The notes below the pieces were generated by a model. That model was not told where the DNA came from. It saw nothing but the letters and a program-made list of their open reading frames with translations, and did no database searches. From CAJQQK01 sp963696075 (GTDB taxonomy: Bacteria > Pseudomonadota > Alphaproteobacteria > Rhizobiales > Hyphomicrobiaceae), in the NCBI GenBank assembly GCA_963696075.1, contig CAVOJD010000006.1:868001-932000 (forward strand): a stretch of DNA of 64,000 nucleotides, in the 5' to 3' direction. Positions 9,459 to 17,709 of the stretch are shown in pieces. Made by a program: the position numbers and the translations under genes. How positions within the stretch are numbered: position 1 is the stretch's first letter; every line of letters starts with the position of its first letter.

Positions 9459-10757
9459 ATGGAACCGATCGAACTGGGCGTACTGTCGCTCCTGGTGCTC
9501 ACCCTACTCTTGATGACCGGTATGCGCATTGCGTTTGCCACAGCCATTTGCGGCTTTGCCGGGCTGTGGATGTTGCGCGGTTACGATGCCGCCGCGATGC
9601 TGTCTGCGACCTCGATTTACGGGCACATAACCAACTACAACCTGCTCGTCCTGCCGCTCTTCATCTTGATGGGCTACTTCGCCTTCTACGCCGGCATCAC
9701 GCGCGACCTCTACTTTGCCGCGCGCCAATGGTTCGGCAATCTGCCCGGCGGCCTTGCGATCGCGACAATCTTCGGATCTGCCGGTTTCGCCGCCGCCTGC
9801 GGTGCCTCCACCGCGTCAGCCGCCGTGATGGGTCGCGTCGCGCTGCCTGAACTGGAGAAATACGGCTACGACAAGAAGATCGCGACCGGCTGTGTCGCCG
9901 CCGGCGGCACGCTCGCGACCATGATCCCACCCTCGGTGCTGATGGTCATCTACGGGTTTATCGCAGAAGAATCGATTGGCGCGCTGCTCCTTGCCGGCAT
10001 TCTGCCGGGCCTCCTTGAGGCCTTCAGCTATGTCGTCATGCTCTACATCCGCTTCAAGATTAACCCGAAGCTCGGCCCCCCGATGGCGCCGATCCCGTTC
10101 AAGGAAAAGGTCAAGTCGCTCTCTGGTGTGCGCGGCATGGTCGTCCTGATCGTGCTCGTGATGGGCTCGATTTATTCGGGTCTCGCAACCCCGACAGAAG
10201 CCGCCGGCGTCGGCGCCATGGGCGCCTTCCTGATGGCCTTGCCGCGCATGAAGGGCATGGACTTCTGGAACGCCTGCCTCGAGACCGCACGCACGACATC
10301 GCTGATCTTCGCGATCATTGCTGGCGTCCTGATCTACGTGCACTTCCTCGGTTTCACCGGTATGCCAGCTGCCGTCGCCGAATGGATCGTCGGCCTCGAG
10401 ATGAGCCCGACCTTGGTCCTGATCTGCATCCTGGCGCTCTATCTGGTGCTCGGCATGTTCCTCGACGGCATCGGCATGTTGCTTTTGACCGTGCCGATCA
10501 TTCTCCCGGCCATCAAGCAACTCGGCATCGACCCGATCGTCTTCGGCGTCCTCGTCGTGCGCATGGTCGAGATCGGCCTGATCACGCCGCCTGTCGGCCT
10601 CAATGTTTATGTCCTGAAGGGCGTCGCCAAAGGCGTCTCCATGGGGGACATGTTCAAGGGCTGCGGCTGGTTCGTCTTCGTCGATCTGATCAACGTTGCG
10701 ATACTCATCGCCTTCCCGTCGATCATCCTCCTCATTCCGTCTACGATGATCCGATAA
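9459..10757 (+). CDS. dctM: TRAP transporter large permease subunit, DctM family
   Basis: The 432-residue protein is very hydrophobic with a dozen or so membrane segments. DctM hallmarks are present: the first-helix LLMTGMRIAFATAICGF, PLFILMGYFAFYAGI, the GAST-rich re-entrant loop with FGSAGFAAACGASTASAAVM, and the second half with GMFLDGIGMLLLTVPIILP and GLITPPVGLNVYVLKGV. This subunit carries the sodium-coupled transport path. It ends the dctPQM set. A hydroxyacid dehydrogenase gene follows after 103 bases in the same direction and may be co-transcribed, which hints that the imported compound is a hydroxy- or keto-acid. Confidence 0.93.
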   Translation: MEPIELGVLSLLVLTLLLMTGMRIAFATAICGFAGLWMLRGYDAAAMLSATSIYGHITNYNLLVLPLFILMGYFAFYAGITRDLYFAARQWFGNLPGGLAIATIFGSAGFAAACGASTASAAVMGRVALPELEKYGYDKKIATGCVAAGGTLATMIPPSVLMVIYGFIAEESIGALLLAGILPGLLEAFSYVVMLYIRFKINPKLGPPMAPIPFKEKVKSLSGVRGMVVLIVLVMGSIYSGLATPTEAAGVGAMGAFLMALPRMKGMDFWNACLETARTTSLIFAIIAGVLIYVHFLGFTGMPAAVAEWIVGLEMSPTLVLICILALYLVLGMFLDGIGMLLLTVPIILPAIKQLGIDPIVFGVLVVRMVEIGLITPPVGLNVYVLKGVAKGVSMGDMFKGCGWFVFVDLINVAILIAFPSIILLIPSTMIR

Positions 10758-10860
10758 CCCGGTTGGCGGCAGGGTTCCATGCGCTGAGCATTGAGCCCTG
10801 CCACGCCGGTCCGGATAACTCCTGAAGACCACCCCACCATCACGCTCGGCAGGGACGCCA

Positions 10861-11904
10861 ATGCCCGCACCACAAAAAACCGTTGTCCGCTTCGACCTCT
10901 GGGTTCACCCCGATTTTGTCACCCGCCTTGAGGCACAAGGTGACATCGACTTCCACCTCCTCCAGCAGGATGACGAGGCCACCGCCTGGTCCGCCTTTGA
11001 GAAGGCGCACGCCTACCACATCGGCGCCGGCAAGGATGATCTGATGCAGCAGTGGTGGGCCACGGATGATCTGTTCGCGCGCGCGCCGAACCTCCTCATC
11101 GTCGCCTCCGCCGGCGCAGGCTACGACACCTCCGACGTCGACGCCTGCACCCGCGCCGGCGTTCTGTTGTGCAACCAGGCCGGCGGCAACGCCCGCTCTG
11201 TTGCCGAACACACCCTCGGCCTGATGCTCGATCTGACCAAGCGCATCACCGAGACGGATCGCCATCTGCGCGCCTCGCGCGGCTATACGCGTGAGGATCT
11301 GATGGGCCGCGAACTGGCCGGCCGCACGATTGGCCTGGTCGGCATCGGCCACGTCGGCACCATGGTTGCGAGTATGGCCAAGGCCTTCGCCATGGACGTC
11401 GTGGCGACCGACCCGAACGTCGATGCCGATGAAGTTGCCCGCCGCGGCGCCCGCAAGGTCGAACTCGATGAACTGCTCAGCACGTCGGATTTTGTCTCGA
11501 TCCATTGTCCGAAGATCCCGACAACCGTCGGCATGATTGGCGAGAAGCAGTTTGGCGCCATGAAGCCGGGCGCGATTTTCATCACCACGGCCCGGGGCGG
11601 CATCCACGATGAAGCAGCGCTCGCAGCGGCGATGGACAGCGGCCACGTCGCCGGCGCCGGCCTCGATGTCTGGGATGCCGAACCGCCGCCGCTCGACCAT
11701 CCCCTGCTGCCACGCGACAACGTCGTCTCGACGTTCCACACCGCCGGCGTCACCCACGAAGCGCGCCAGCGCATGGCCCAGTTTGCCGCCGACCAGATCA
11801 TCGAGTGCCTGGCCGGTCGCCGTCCGCCGCGCATCCTGAACCCTGAGGCGTGGCCACGGTTTGCCGAACGCTTCGAAGCGATTTTCGGCAAGACGCCGGC
11901 GTAA
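10861..11904 (+). CDS. D-isomer-specific 2-hydroxyacid dehydrogenase family protein
   Basis: The 347-residue protein has the two-domain D-2-hydroxyacid dehydrogenase layout. The substrate domain comes first, with the ASAGAGYDTSDVDACTRAGV strand-turn typical of the family. The Rossmann motif is GLVGIGHVG at about residues 158-166. The catalytic triad is readable as Arg in TTARGG, Glu in DAEPP and His in FHTAGVT. It interconverts 2-hydroxy and 2-keto acids with NAD(P)H. AGGGA precedes the ATG. Its place right after dctM suggests it acts on the transported acid. A phosphoglycerate dehydrogenase role is less likely because there is no ACT domain. Confidence 0.9.
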   Translation: MPAPQKTVVRFDLWVHPDFVTRLEAQGDIDFHLLQQDDEATAWSAFEKAHAYHIGAGKDDLMQQWWATDDLFARAPNLLIVASAGAGYDTSDVDACTRAGVLLCNQAGGNARSVAEHTLGLMLDLTKRITETDRHLRASRGYTREDLMGRELAGRTIGLVGIGHVGTMVASMAKAFAMDVVATDPNVDADEVARRGARKVELDELLSTSDFVSIHCPKIPTTVGMIGEKQFGAMKPGAIFITTARGGIHDEAALAAAMDSGHVAGAGLDVWDAEPPPLDHPLLPRDNVVSTFHTAGVTHEARQRMAQFAADQIIECLAGRRPPRILNPEAWPRFAERFEAIFGKTPA

Positions 11905-11924
11905 TCAGTCGTCGGTTCGCAAAC

Positions 11925-12104
11925 TCAGAGCGCGAGGCCGAGCCAGGGATCGCGTCCCCGCTGCGGTTCGCCATCGCTCGCTTGACCGGCGTTGGTTTCA
12001 TGTCTGCGACGCAGGTAGGCCTGAACGGGGTCGTCCTGCATGGTTAGGGGGTGACCGGCGCTTGTCGGGCCGGAATGGCTGGGGCGGTGTCCTGCAATCG
12101 TCAT
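11925..12104 (-). CDS. Possible small protein (59 aa), unknown function
   Basis: In the 479-base gap between the dehydrogenase and the YeeE genes, the minus strand has a short frame starting at ATG 12104 with a good Shine-Dalgarno GGAGAAAG a few bases upstream. The product is hydrophilic, basic in the centre (QAYLRRRHETNAG), and ends with RGRDPWLGLAL. An in-frame ATG at 12149 would add 15 residues but lacks a ribosome site. No family was recognised. It may be a real small protein or chance; the ribosome site is the main support. Confidence 0.35.
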   Translation of the reverse strand: MTIAGHRPSHSGPTSAGHPLTMQDDPVQAYLRRRHETNAGQASDGEPQRGRDPWLGLAL

Positions 12105-12202
12105 CGGTCTTTCTCCAGGCGTTGTGTGTTGCCGTCGGAGATAAGCCATTGCGACGCGCGGCGCTGTGCCGTGCGGTACAACGGCTCTGGGCGGCGATAT
12201 CG

Positions 12203-12218
12203 GATCGGGGCCCCGATC
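12203..12218. other. 16-bp perfect palindrome (GATCGGGGCCCCGATC)
   Basis: A perfect palindrome with no spacer lies about 100 bases upstream of the small minus-strand frame at 11925-12104. It could be a dimer-binding operator, but no regulator in the window is linked to it. Confidence 0.4.
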
Positions 12219-12316
12219 TAATCGTTTGAGTGTGCGGGTGATTCCCTTTCCAAATTATTGAGATAACGCTTAGCCCCGTGCCAACGTTCCAATCGTCAGG
12301 CGTTTCAACGCAGCAA

Positions 12317-12351
12317 AAAGGCCCAAGCCGCGCCGTGCGGATTGGGCCTTT
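12317..12351 (-). terminator. Rho-independent terminator of the YeeE/YedE operon
   Basis: Inverted repeat AAAGGCCCAA / TTGGGCCTTT (12317-12326 and 12342-12351). A nested GCGG/CCGC stem lies in the loop, and on the minus strand a T5 run follows. It lies 33 bases past the end of the second YeeE-type gene. Confidence 0.85.
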
Positions 12352-12383
12352 CCTGAGGTCGTTGCTGTGGCCTGATGGGGGGC

Positions 12384-12977
12384 TTATTCCGCGGCCACGG
12401 TCCGGTGCGCGCCAACCAGGCGGTCGGGCAGCACCATCGCAATGATCATGAACAAGACGCCCATGCCGAGGCCAATCCACTCGCCCGGAATACCGCTGAT
12501 CAGCGCCGGATAGGACGTGCCGGTGATATCACCGAGCGTCGACTTGCCGCCGGCGATTTCCTCAAGCAGCCCCATCGATTTCACCTGAGTGTAGGTGACC
12601 ATGTAGGCAGCGGCCCCAACGAGCCCGCCGACTGCGAAGAAGATCGCATCAATGCGCCCCGTCGCAGCCGCCGTCAGCCCGGTGCCGGGACAGTAGCCCG
12701 CGACCGCGAAACCGAGGCCGAGCAGAATGCCGCCGACGAAGACGCCGATGTAGGCGGACTTGACCGAGAGGTGGCCGGGATCAACCAGGCCGCTGAGCAG
12801 CCCCGCGAACGTCAACACCGCGGCAACCCCGATCCCCATCAGGATCGTCTTCATGAGATGCAGGTTGGTGAGGTTGAGCATCCGGATGATGTAGCCCGGG
12901 TTCGTGGCACCGATGCGGTCCAGCACGAAGCCGAACGCCGCCCCGATAACAATGGCGAGGATGATGGTCATGGTCAT
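12384..12977 (-). CDS. YeeE/YedE family sulfur-transport membrane protein (C-terminal half type)
   Basis: This 197-residue protein starts at ATG 12977, where MTMTIILA follows AAAGGAGG located inside the end of the upstream gene; the longer in-frame extension lacks membrane character. It has about five membrane segments and the family signature GYCPGTG, whose Cys corresponds to the thiosulfate-path cysteines described in TsuA/YeeE. Together with the upstream half-size gene it would form the two-part YeeE/YedE unit found in many proteobacteria, in which each protein carries one Cys-Gly signature. The likely role is uptake of thiosulfate or another reduced sulfur species across the inner membrane. 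It is translationally coupled to the upstream gene. Confidence 0.9.
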   Translation of the reverse strand: MTMTIILAIVIGAAFGFVLDRIGATNPGYIIRMLNLTNLHLMKTILMGIGVAAVLTFAGLLSGLVDPGHLSVKSAYIGVFVGGILLGLGFAVAGYCPGTGLTAAATGRIDAIFFAVGGLVGAAAYMVTYTQVKSMGLLEEIAGGKSTLGDITGTSYPALISGIPGEWIGLGMGVLFMIIAMVLPDRLVGAHRTVAAE

Positions 12978-12978
12978 C

Positions 12979-13539
12979 TCAGGCCTCCTTTCTGAACAGA
13001 TAGAGCGCCGTCGGAATGCCGGCGAGGAAGGCGCCGGCCGCAAAGATGAAGCCGGATGATGCCGTCTGCATCATGCCGCTCATCATGTGCCCGGATGTAC
13101 ACCCGCCCGCCATCCGCGCGCCGTAGAGGACGAGGAAGCCGGCGAGAAACGCAGCCGCGAACCGCTTGGCGCCCGAATCGCCGAAATTGGCGCGCCACAC
13201 CGCCGGCATGATCGCCTCACCGCGCGCATTCCCACCCCGCAGCATCATCGAAACGAACGCACCAACCATCATCGCGATCACGAATACGAAGCTGTAGTTG
13301 AGCGGGTTGGCGACATTCTTGGCATAGCTGCCGCCGCTCTTGGCGAGATACGCATTGGGGCTGGTGAAGCCGCTCTTGGCCTCGCTCGACGGCACCACAA
13401 CCGAATTGTCGATCGCATCCCAAAGGATGCCGTCCAAGATAACGAACTGGGTCGAGACCCCGATCGGTTTGACGAGAAGCACAGCCGCGAAGAATACGAT
13501 GCCGAGCGCCAAGCCTCCCGTTTTCCAGGAAAGCGTCAT
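12979..13539 (-). CDS. YeeE/YedE family sulfur-transport membrane protein (N-terminal half type)
   Basis: This 186-residue membrane protein is the first gene of a two-gene operon. The signature GARMAGGCTSGHMMSG carries the conserved Cys of the YeeE/YedE family. It also has an insert between the first and second membrane segments (ILDGILWDAIDNSVVVPSSE and on), common in the YedE half proteins of this kind. The ribosome site AGGAGG is ideal. The stop codon lies one base before the start of the next gene. A perfect inverted repeat of SqrR/BigR type sits 14 bases before the start codon, so sulfide- or persulfide-responsive repression is likely. No regulator of the ArsR family is encoded nearby in the window. 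Confidence 0.9.
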   Translation of the reverse strand: MTLSWKTGGLALGIVFFAAVLLVKPIGVSTQFVILDGILWDAIDNSVVVPSSEAKSGFTSPNAYLAKSGGSYAKNVANPLNYSFVFVIAMMVGAFVSMMLRGGNARGEAIMPAVWRANFGDSGAKRFAAAFLAGFLVLYGARMAGGCTSGHMMSGMMQTASSGFIFAAGAFLAGIPTALYLFRKEA

Positions 13540-13552
13540 GAGATTATCCTCC

Positions 13553-13578
13553 TATACATTCCTAAAGATGAATGTATA
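13553..13578 (-). promoter_or_regulatory. Putative SqrR/BigR-type operator
   Basis: Perfect inverted repeat TATACATTC-N8-GAATGTATA. Its core matches the ATTC-N8-GAAT spacing reported for the persulfide-sensing ArsR-family repressors SqrR and BigR. It abuts the ribosome site of the YeeE/YedE operon, so a bound repressor would block transcription. Confidence 0.75.
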
Positions 13579-13706
13579 AGCGGTCTGGAACAGCCGGCAT
13601 TGATCTGGGTCAAAGTTCAGTGGGTCAAAGCCAGTGGGTCAAGGTGCATTAGCCCGAGGCGCAGAAGACCAGAAGGCGGGGTCATCCCGGCCGCCGCGCC
13701 CCGGCG

Positions 13707-14330
13707 CTAGCGCCGCCGCGCCACGATGAACCGCCTCGACATTTTGCCGGGATCGACGCCGGTCTCGATAATCTCGAAGCCCGCGTTCTCAACCGCCCCA
13801 TCAAGTTCATCGATGCCGAGAAAGCGCACATAGGGCGCCTTGCCAAACGCCTGCATCACCGAGACCATCGGCTTCATGTACCAGCGCTGGCCAGCCAGGC
13901 AGACCGTCTTCGAAATGAACAGGCCGCCCGGTCTGACGAGGACAGCAACCCGTTGAAGCGTCGCTTCGAGGTCATCGAGGAGATGCAACATGTTGAACGC
14001 CAGCACGGCATCGAAGGTGCGCCCATCGAGGCGCACATCATCGGCCGTTGCGACAACGAATTCGACGTTGGAAATCGATTGCTCGCGCGCCTTGCTCTCG
14101 GCGATTTCGATCATCTTCGCCGATATATCGGTCGCGAGGATATGACGCGCACCATCCGCGAGCTTCAGCGCCGTCGTGCCCGTCCCGCACCCCAGTTCGA
14201 GCACATCGTCGTCGCGCGAAAGATGCGCCCGTGTCCGCGCGAGCGTCCTTTCGTATGACGCCTCGTCCTTGATCGGGCTCTTGGCATAGCCGGCCGCGGC
14301 CTTGTCCCAGAAAGTTCGAGACCCAGCCAT
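13707..14330 (-). CDS. Class I SAM-dependent methyltransferase
   Basis: The 207-residue cytosolic protein begins with FWDKAAAGYAKSPIKDEASY, the entry typical of ubiquinone/menaquinone-type small methyltransferases. It then has motif I VLELGCGTGTTAL at about residues 43-55, the acidic ATDIS at the end of strand 2, FDAVLAFNMLHLL (post-motif II) and LVRPGGLFISKTVCL (motif III). The substrate is unknown; the family covers small molecules such as quinones and lipids. It lies 11 bases downstream of the aminotransferase gene on the same strand, so it may be the last gene of that operon. Confidence 0.85.
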   Translation of the reverse strand: MAGSRTFWDKAAAGYAKSPIKDEASYERTLARTRAHLSRDDDVLELGCGTGTTALKLADGARHILATDISAKMIEIAESKAREQSISNVEFVVATADDVRLDGRTFDAVLAFNMLHLLDDLEATLQRVAVLVRPGGLFISKTVCLAGQRWYMKPMVSVMQAFGKAPYVRFLGIDELDGAVENAGFEIIETGVDPGKMSRRFIVARRR

Positions 14331-14341
14331 TGGCCTATACC

Positions 14342-15652
14342 TCAGTTGCGCGGCGGCAGTATCGCCCGTCGATGCTCAAGCACATCCTCCAGTGCGGCAA
14401 CGAACCCGTCAAGGTCTTCCTCGGTGACGACCATCGACAGCGCAATGAAGCCGCGCCGCGCCATGTAGTAGCCGCGCTCGAGGAGATCGAAGAAGACAAG
14501 CTCCTTGAGGCGGTCGTCCGAGTTGACCAGGTCGCGCGGCGACAAGACCGGCCCCGCCATGCCGTGCAGGTTCATCAGCGAGCCCTTGCCGCTGAAATGG
14601 AGCGCCACGTCATGGCGCTCGAACGTGTCGTTGAGCCGCTTGCGCAACTGCTCGCCACGTGCATGCAGCGCCTCGGCCGCATCGCTGGTGAACACCTCAC
14701 CAAGTGCTGTAACGCCAGCCGTCATCGACAAGATGTTATTGTTGAAAGTGCCGGCGTGCGGCATCGCCCCCGGCGTGCTCGGATCGTAGATCGCCATCAG
14801 ATCACGTCGTCCGCCGTAGCCCCCAAACGTCATGCCGCCGGCAACCCATTTGCCGATCGTCATCAGGTCTGGTCGAACGCCTGCCATCTCACCGCCCCCG
14901 TGCCGGCCGAACCGCGAGGTCATCACCTCGTCGAGGATCATCAGCGCGCCGGCCGTCGTGGTCTCTTCCCGGATCATTTTCAGGAACGCTTCCGTGGCAG
15001 GAATGCACCCGCCAGTGCCCAGCATCGGCTCCAGTAGAACGCATGAAAGATCGGCAGCGTTCGCCTGGATCAGCGCACGGGTTCCCTCGATGTCGTTGTA
15101 GGGCGCAACGATGAACTCATAAGGCGCATTGATCGGGATCCCGCCATCGCCGAACGCGAGCAGGCCGCCGTGATAGCCGCCATGGAAAACCATGATCTTC
15201 GATCGCCCCGTCGCATGGCGCGCGGTGGAAACCGCCATCAGGTTGGCTTCAGTGCCCGAATTGGTGAAGCGAACCGATTGCAGTGCGGGAAAGCGTTCCG
15301 TGACCAGCGCGCCAAGCTTGGCTTCGGCCTCGCTGTGGGCGCTGAGATTGACACCGCCCTTAAGCGCGCGCTGGATCGAGTCCAGGATGACCGGATGGCT
15401 GTGGCCGAACACGCCGGCGGTATATTCGCCCAGCAGGTTGAGATATTTGTTCCCATCGACATCCCAGATGAACGCGCCTTCTCCGCGTTCCGCCCGCAAC
15501 GGAAAGGGACCATAATAAAGCACCGTTCGCGTGTTGCCGCCGGGCAGATGCTTGCAGGCTTCGGCGTGGATTGCCGCCGACTTGGGCCGCGCCGCGATGT
15601 ATTGATTGCGCGCATCGTCCACGATGTCGACCAGTGGGACGTTCTTCTGCAT
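14342..15652 (-). CDS. Class III (glutamate-1-semialdehyde aminomutase-like) PLP aminotransferase
   Basis: The 436-residue protein is a fold-type I PLP enzyme. Visible marks are LPGGNTRTVLYYGPFPL near the N-terminus, WDVDGNKYLNLLGEYTAGVFGHSHP, the NSGTEANLMA phosphate-binding loop, MILDEVMTSRFG with the ring-stacking Asp, and IGKWVAGGMTFGGYGG with the Schiff-base Lys. It resembles HemL in sequence. Real HemL is usually found without catabolic neighbours, and here the gene sits just downstream of a UxaA-type dehydratase, so a catabolic aminotransferase or aminomutase is more likely. The substrate is unknown. Confidence 0.9.
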   Translation of the reverse strand: MQKNVPLVDIVDDARNQYIAARPKSAAIHAEACKHLPGGNTRTVLYYGPFPLRAERGEGAFIWDVDGNKYLNLLGEYTAGVFGHSHPVILDSIQRALKGGVNLSAHSEAEAKLGALVTERFPALQSVRFTNSGTEANLMAVSTARHATGRSKIMVFHGGYHGGLLAFGDGGIPINAPYEFIVAPYNDIEGTRALIQANAADLSCVLLEPMLGTGGCIPATEAFLKMIREETTTAGALMILDEVMTSRFGRHGGGEMAGVRPDLMTIGKWVAGGMTFGGYGGRRDLMAIYDPSTPGAMPHAGTFNNNILSMTAGVTALGEVFTSDAAEALHARGEQLRKRLNDTFERHDVALHFSGKGSLMNLHGMAGPVLSPRDLVNSDDRLKELVFFDLLERGYYMARRGFIALSMVVTEEDLDGFVAALEDVLEHRRAILPPRN

Positions 15653-15697
15653 GGCTTGTCTCCCGGAAGGGTGCCGGTCGTCTGCCTCGACGCCGCC

Positions 15698-17245
15698 CTA
15701 TCCTGTAATACCGATATCCCAGGGAACGAACTCGTTGTCACCGAGGCCAAGGAGCTCGCTTTTGGTTTTATTCCCAGATGCGGTCTCAATAAAATGTTCG
15801 AAAATCGCTTGCCCCATTTCCTCCAGGGATTTGGTGCCGTCGACGACCTCGCCGCAGTTGATATCCATATCTTCTTCCAAGAAGGCGAACATCTCCGAAT
15901 TCGTGGCAAGCTTAATACACGGCGCCGGTTTGGAGCCGAACATCGAGCCGCGTCCGGTTGTGAACGCGATGAGGTTGGCCCCGCCGGCGATCTGGCCGGT
16001 GGCGGAGACGGGGTCGTAGCCGGGCGTGTCCATGAACACGAAGCCTTTGGTCGTCACCGGCTCGGCGTATTTGTAGACCTCCATCAGCGGCCCCGTGCCC
16101 CCTTTCATCGAAGCGCCGAGCGACTTCTCGATGATGTTGGCAAGCCCGCCCATCTGGTTGCCGGGACTGACGGTGCCGTTGATCTGCACATCGCGCCCGA
16201 CGGCATATTGGTCTTTCCACCACCGGATACGTTCGATCAGCTTTTCACCGATTTCGACCGAGCACGCCCGCCGCGTCAGCGTGTGCTCGACGCCATAGAT
16301 CTCGGGCGTCTCGGAGAGAATGCCGGTGCCGCCGTGGCGCACGAGGATGTCGATGGCATGTCCAAGCGCCGGGTTGGCGGTAATCGATGAGAAACCGTCC
16401 GAGCCGCCGCACTGCAGCCCGACCGTGATGTGGGATGCCGGCACTGTTTGCCGCGTGACCTTGTTGGCCTCCGGCAGCATCGCCTCGATCGCCTCGATGA
16501 CGGCGGCAATCGTCTTGCGCGTTCCCCCCGTCGCCTGCATCGTGAAGGTGTGCAGTTTCGGCCCCGCCTCGAGACCCTGCGCTGCCATCAGGCCGGCGAT
16601 CTGGTTGCGCTCGCAGCCAAGCCCGACAATCAGCGTTGCGGCAATATTCGCGTGGCACGCGAAGCCCGCGATCGTGCGCCGGAGCAAGTCCATCGGCTCC
16701 CCGCTCATCTCCATGCCACAGCCAAGGCCATGACTGAACGCAACCACGCCGTCGACATTCGGATAGGCCGCCAGCCGCTCCGGCGTGAAGTATTCGGCAG
16801 CCTTGCGCACCACCGTCGCCGAGCAATTCACCGTCGAACAGATGCCGATGTAATTGCGTGTCGCAACTCGCCCATCATCGCGCACGATCCCCTGGAAGGT
16901 CGCGCGTTGAGCTTCGGGCAGCATGTCGACCGGCTTGAACTCGCTCGCATGCGCGGGCTCGCGGTCGAACTCGCGGAACTCGGTGTTGTGATTATGAAGC
17001 CAGGTACCCGGCTCGATGTCATGGGCCGCAAAGCCGACGACGACATTGTACTTGCGCACTGCCTCGCCCTTGGCGATGGGCTGCGAGGCAATCTTGTTGC
17101 CAGCTGGGATCTTGTCGCGGGCCGCGATTCCGAGCCCTTCGATCTGGGCACCGCGCTCGATGATCTCGCGCGCCACAACCGTGTTGTCGTTCGGATGCAG
17201 GCAGATGACGGCGCCGGTTACATGCTTCTGGTCGAGTTCGAGCAT
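15698..17245 (-). CDS. UxaA family altronate/galactarate dehydratase
   Basis: The 515-residue protein joins an N-terminal SAF domain (about 1-95, with NDNTVVAREIIERGAQI and the KIPAGNKIA turn) to the large UxaA catalytic part (about 105-515). Family signatures include YIGICSTVNCSATVV, AFSHGLGCGMEMSGE, GLGCERNQI, GLQCGGSDGFSSITANPALG and MDTPGYDPVSATGQIAGGAN. These iron-dependent enzymes dehydrate altronate, galactarate or related sugar acids. No UxaB or UxaC gene is present, so the substrate may not be altronate. The DapA-family gene upstream is a logical partner, since 2-keto-3-deoxy sugar acids made by dehydration are the usual substrates of such aldolases or dehydratases. Confidence 0.92.
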   Translation of the reverse strand: MLELDQKHVTGAVICLHPNDNTVVAREIIERGAQIEGLGIAARDKIPAGNKIASQPIAKGEAVRKYNVVVGFAAHDIEPGTWLHNHNTEFREFDREPAHASEFKPVDMLPEAQRATFQGIVRDDGRVATRNYIGICSTVNCSATVVRKAAEYFTPERLAAYPNVDGVVAFSHGLGCGMEMSGEPMDLLRRTIAGFACHANIAATLIVGLGCERNQIAGLMAAQGLEAGPKLHTFTMQATGGTRKTIAAVIEAIEAMLPEANKVTRQTVPASHITVGLQCGGSDGFSSITANPALGHAIDILVRHGGTGILSETPEIYGVEHTLTRRACSVEIGEKLIERIRWWKDQYAVGRDVQINGTVSPGNQMGGLANIIEKSLGASMKGGTGPLMEVYKYAEPVTTKGFVFMDTPGYDPVSATGQIAGGANLIAFTTGRGSMFGSKPAPCIKLATNSEMFAFLEEDMDINCGEVVDGTKSLEEMGQAIFEHFIETASGNKTKSELLGLGDNEFVPWDIGITG

Positions 17246-17258
17246 GGCGTTTACTCCA

Positions 17259-17681
17259 TTAAAAGGGGAACTCGGGCGTCACCCCGATCAGTTCGATTTC
17301 TGGATCGGCCTCGAAAATCGACACGAGATCGGCTTCCAGTTGCCGAATTGCGTCGCTGACATCATCGAACCGGAACCGCATCCAGTTCCATTTCTTCGCC
17401 GACGCGTTCCCGAGCGCACAGGCGTACGCAATCGGCCCATTGTCGTTGGTCTCGTCACTCGCATAGATGCGCACACCGTTGGCGAACGCCTCCCGTTTGA
17501 CCTCGACCCACCATCCCCAGTCCTCGCAGACGAAGAAGGGGACAGTGTAGCCGCGGCTTTTGAGCTGTTTTCTGAGATAAGTCGCGAGGGCTTTGCCATA
17601 CATCCCCTCGTTCACGAGTTCCTCCGCCTCATCCTCAAGGATCGGGAATTTGGTCGAGCGGATGTGGAAGAACTTTTCCAT
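17259..17681 (-). CDS. Hypothetical protein with EDWGWW motif
   Basis: This 140-residue soluble protein is placed between the DapA-like and UxaA-like genes on the same strand, with 28 and 13 bases of spacing. The start at ATG 17681 gives MEKFFHIRSTKFPILEDEAE; the longer frame back to 17747 has no similar character. Tryptophan is frequent (VCEDWGWWVEVKREA and KKWNWMRFRFDD), and the C-terminus is acidic. No signal peptide or membrane segment is seen. The tight spacing suggests co-expression with the dehydratase. I do not recognise a named family beyond resemblance to small uncharacterised proteins with an EDWGW core. Confidence 0.7.
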   Translation of the reverse strand: MEKFFHIRSTKFPILEDEAEELVNEGMYGKALATYLRKQLKSRGYTVPFFVCEDWGWWVEVKREAFANGVRIYASDETNDNGPIAYACALGNASAKKWNWMRFRFDDVSDAIRQLEADLVSIFEADPEIELIGVTPEFPF

Positions 17682-17709
17682 GTCTGAAGCTCGTTGGCCT
17701 GTGTAATGG

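Noticed and set aside
10767..10803. Hairpin with GGCAGGG / CCCTGCC arms after dctM
   Set aside because: The loop is long and no T run follows. Transcription could continue into the hydroxyacid dehydrogenase gene.
9816..10832. 338-residue minus-strand frame opposite dctM, rich in His, Asp and Glu
   Set aside because: Antisense of a hydrophobic membrane protein gives exactly this charged composition. dctM is firmly supported.
15170..16390. 406-residue plus-strand frame opposite the aminotransferase and UxaA genes
   Set aside because: It spans two genuine minus-strand genes and their spacer, which a real gene would not do.
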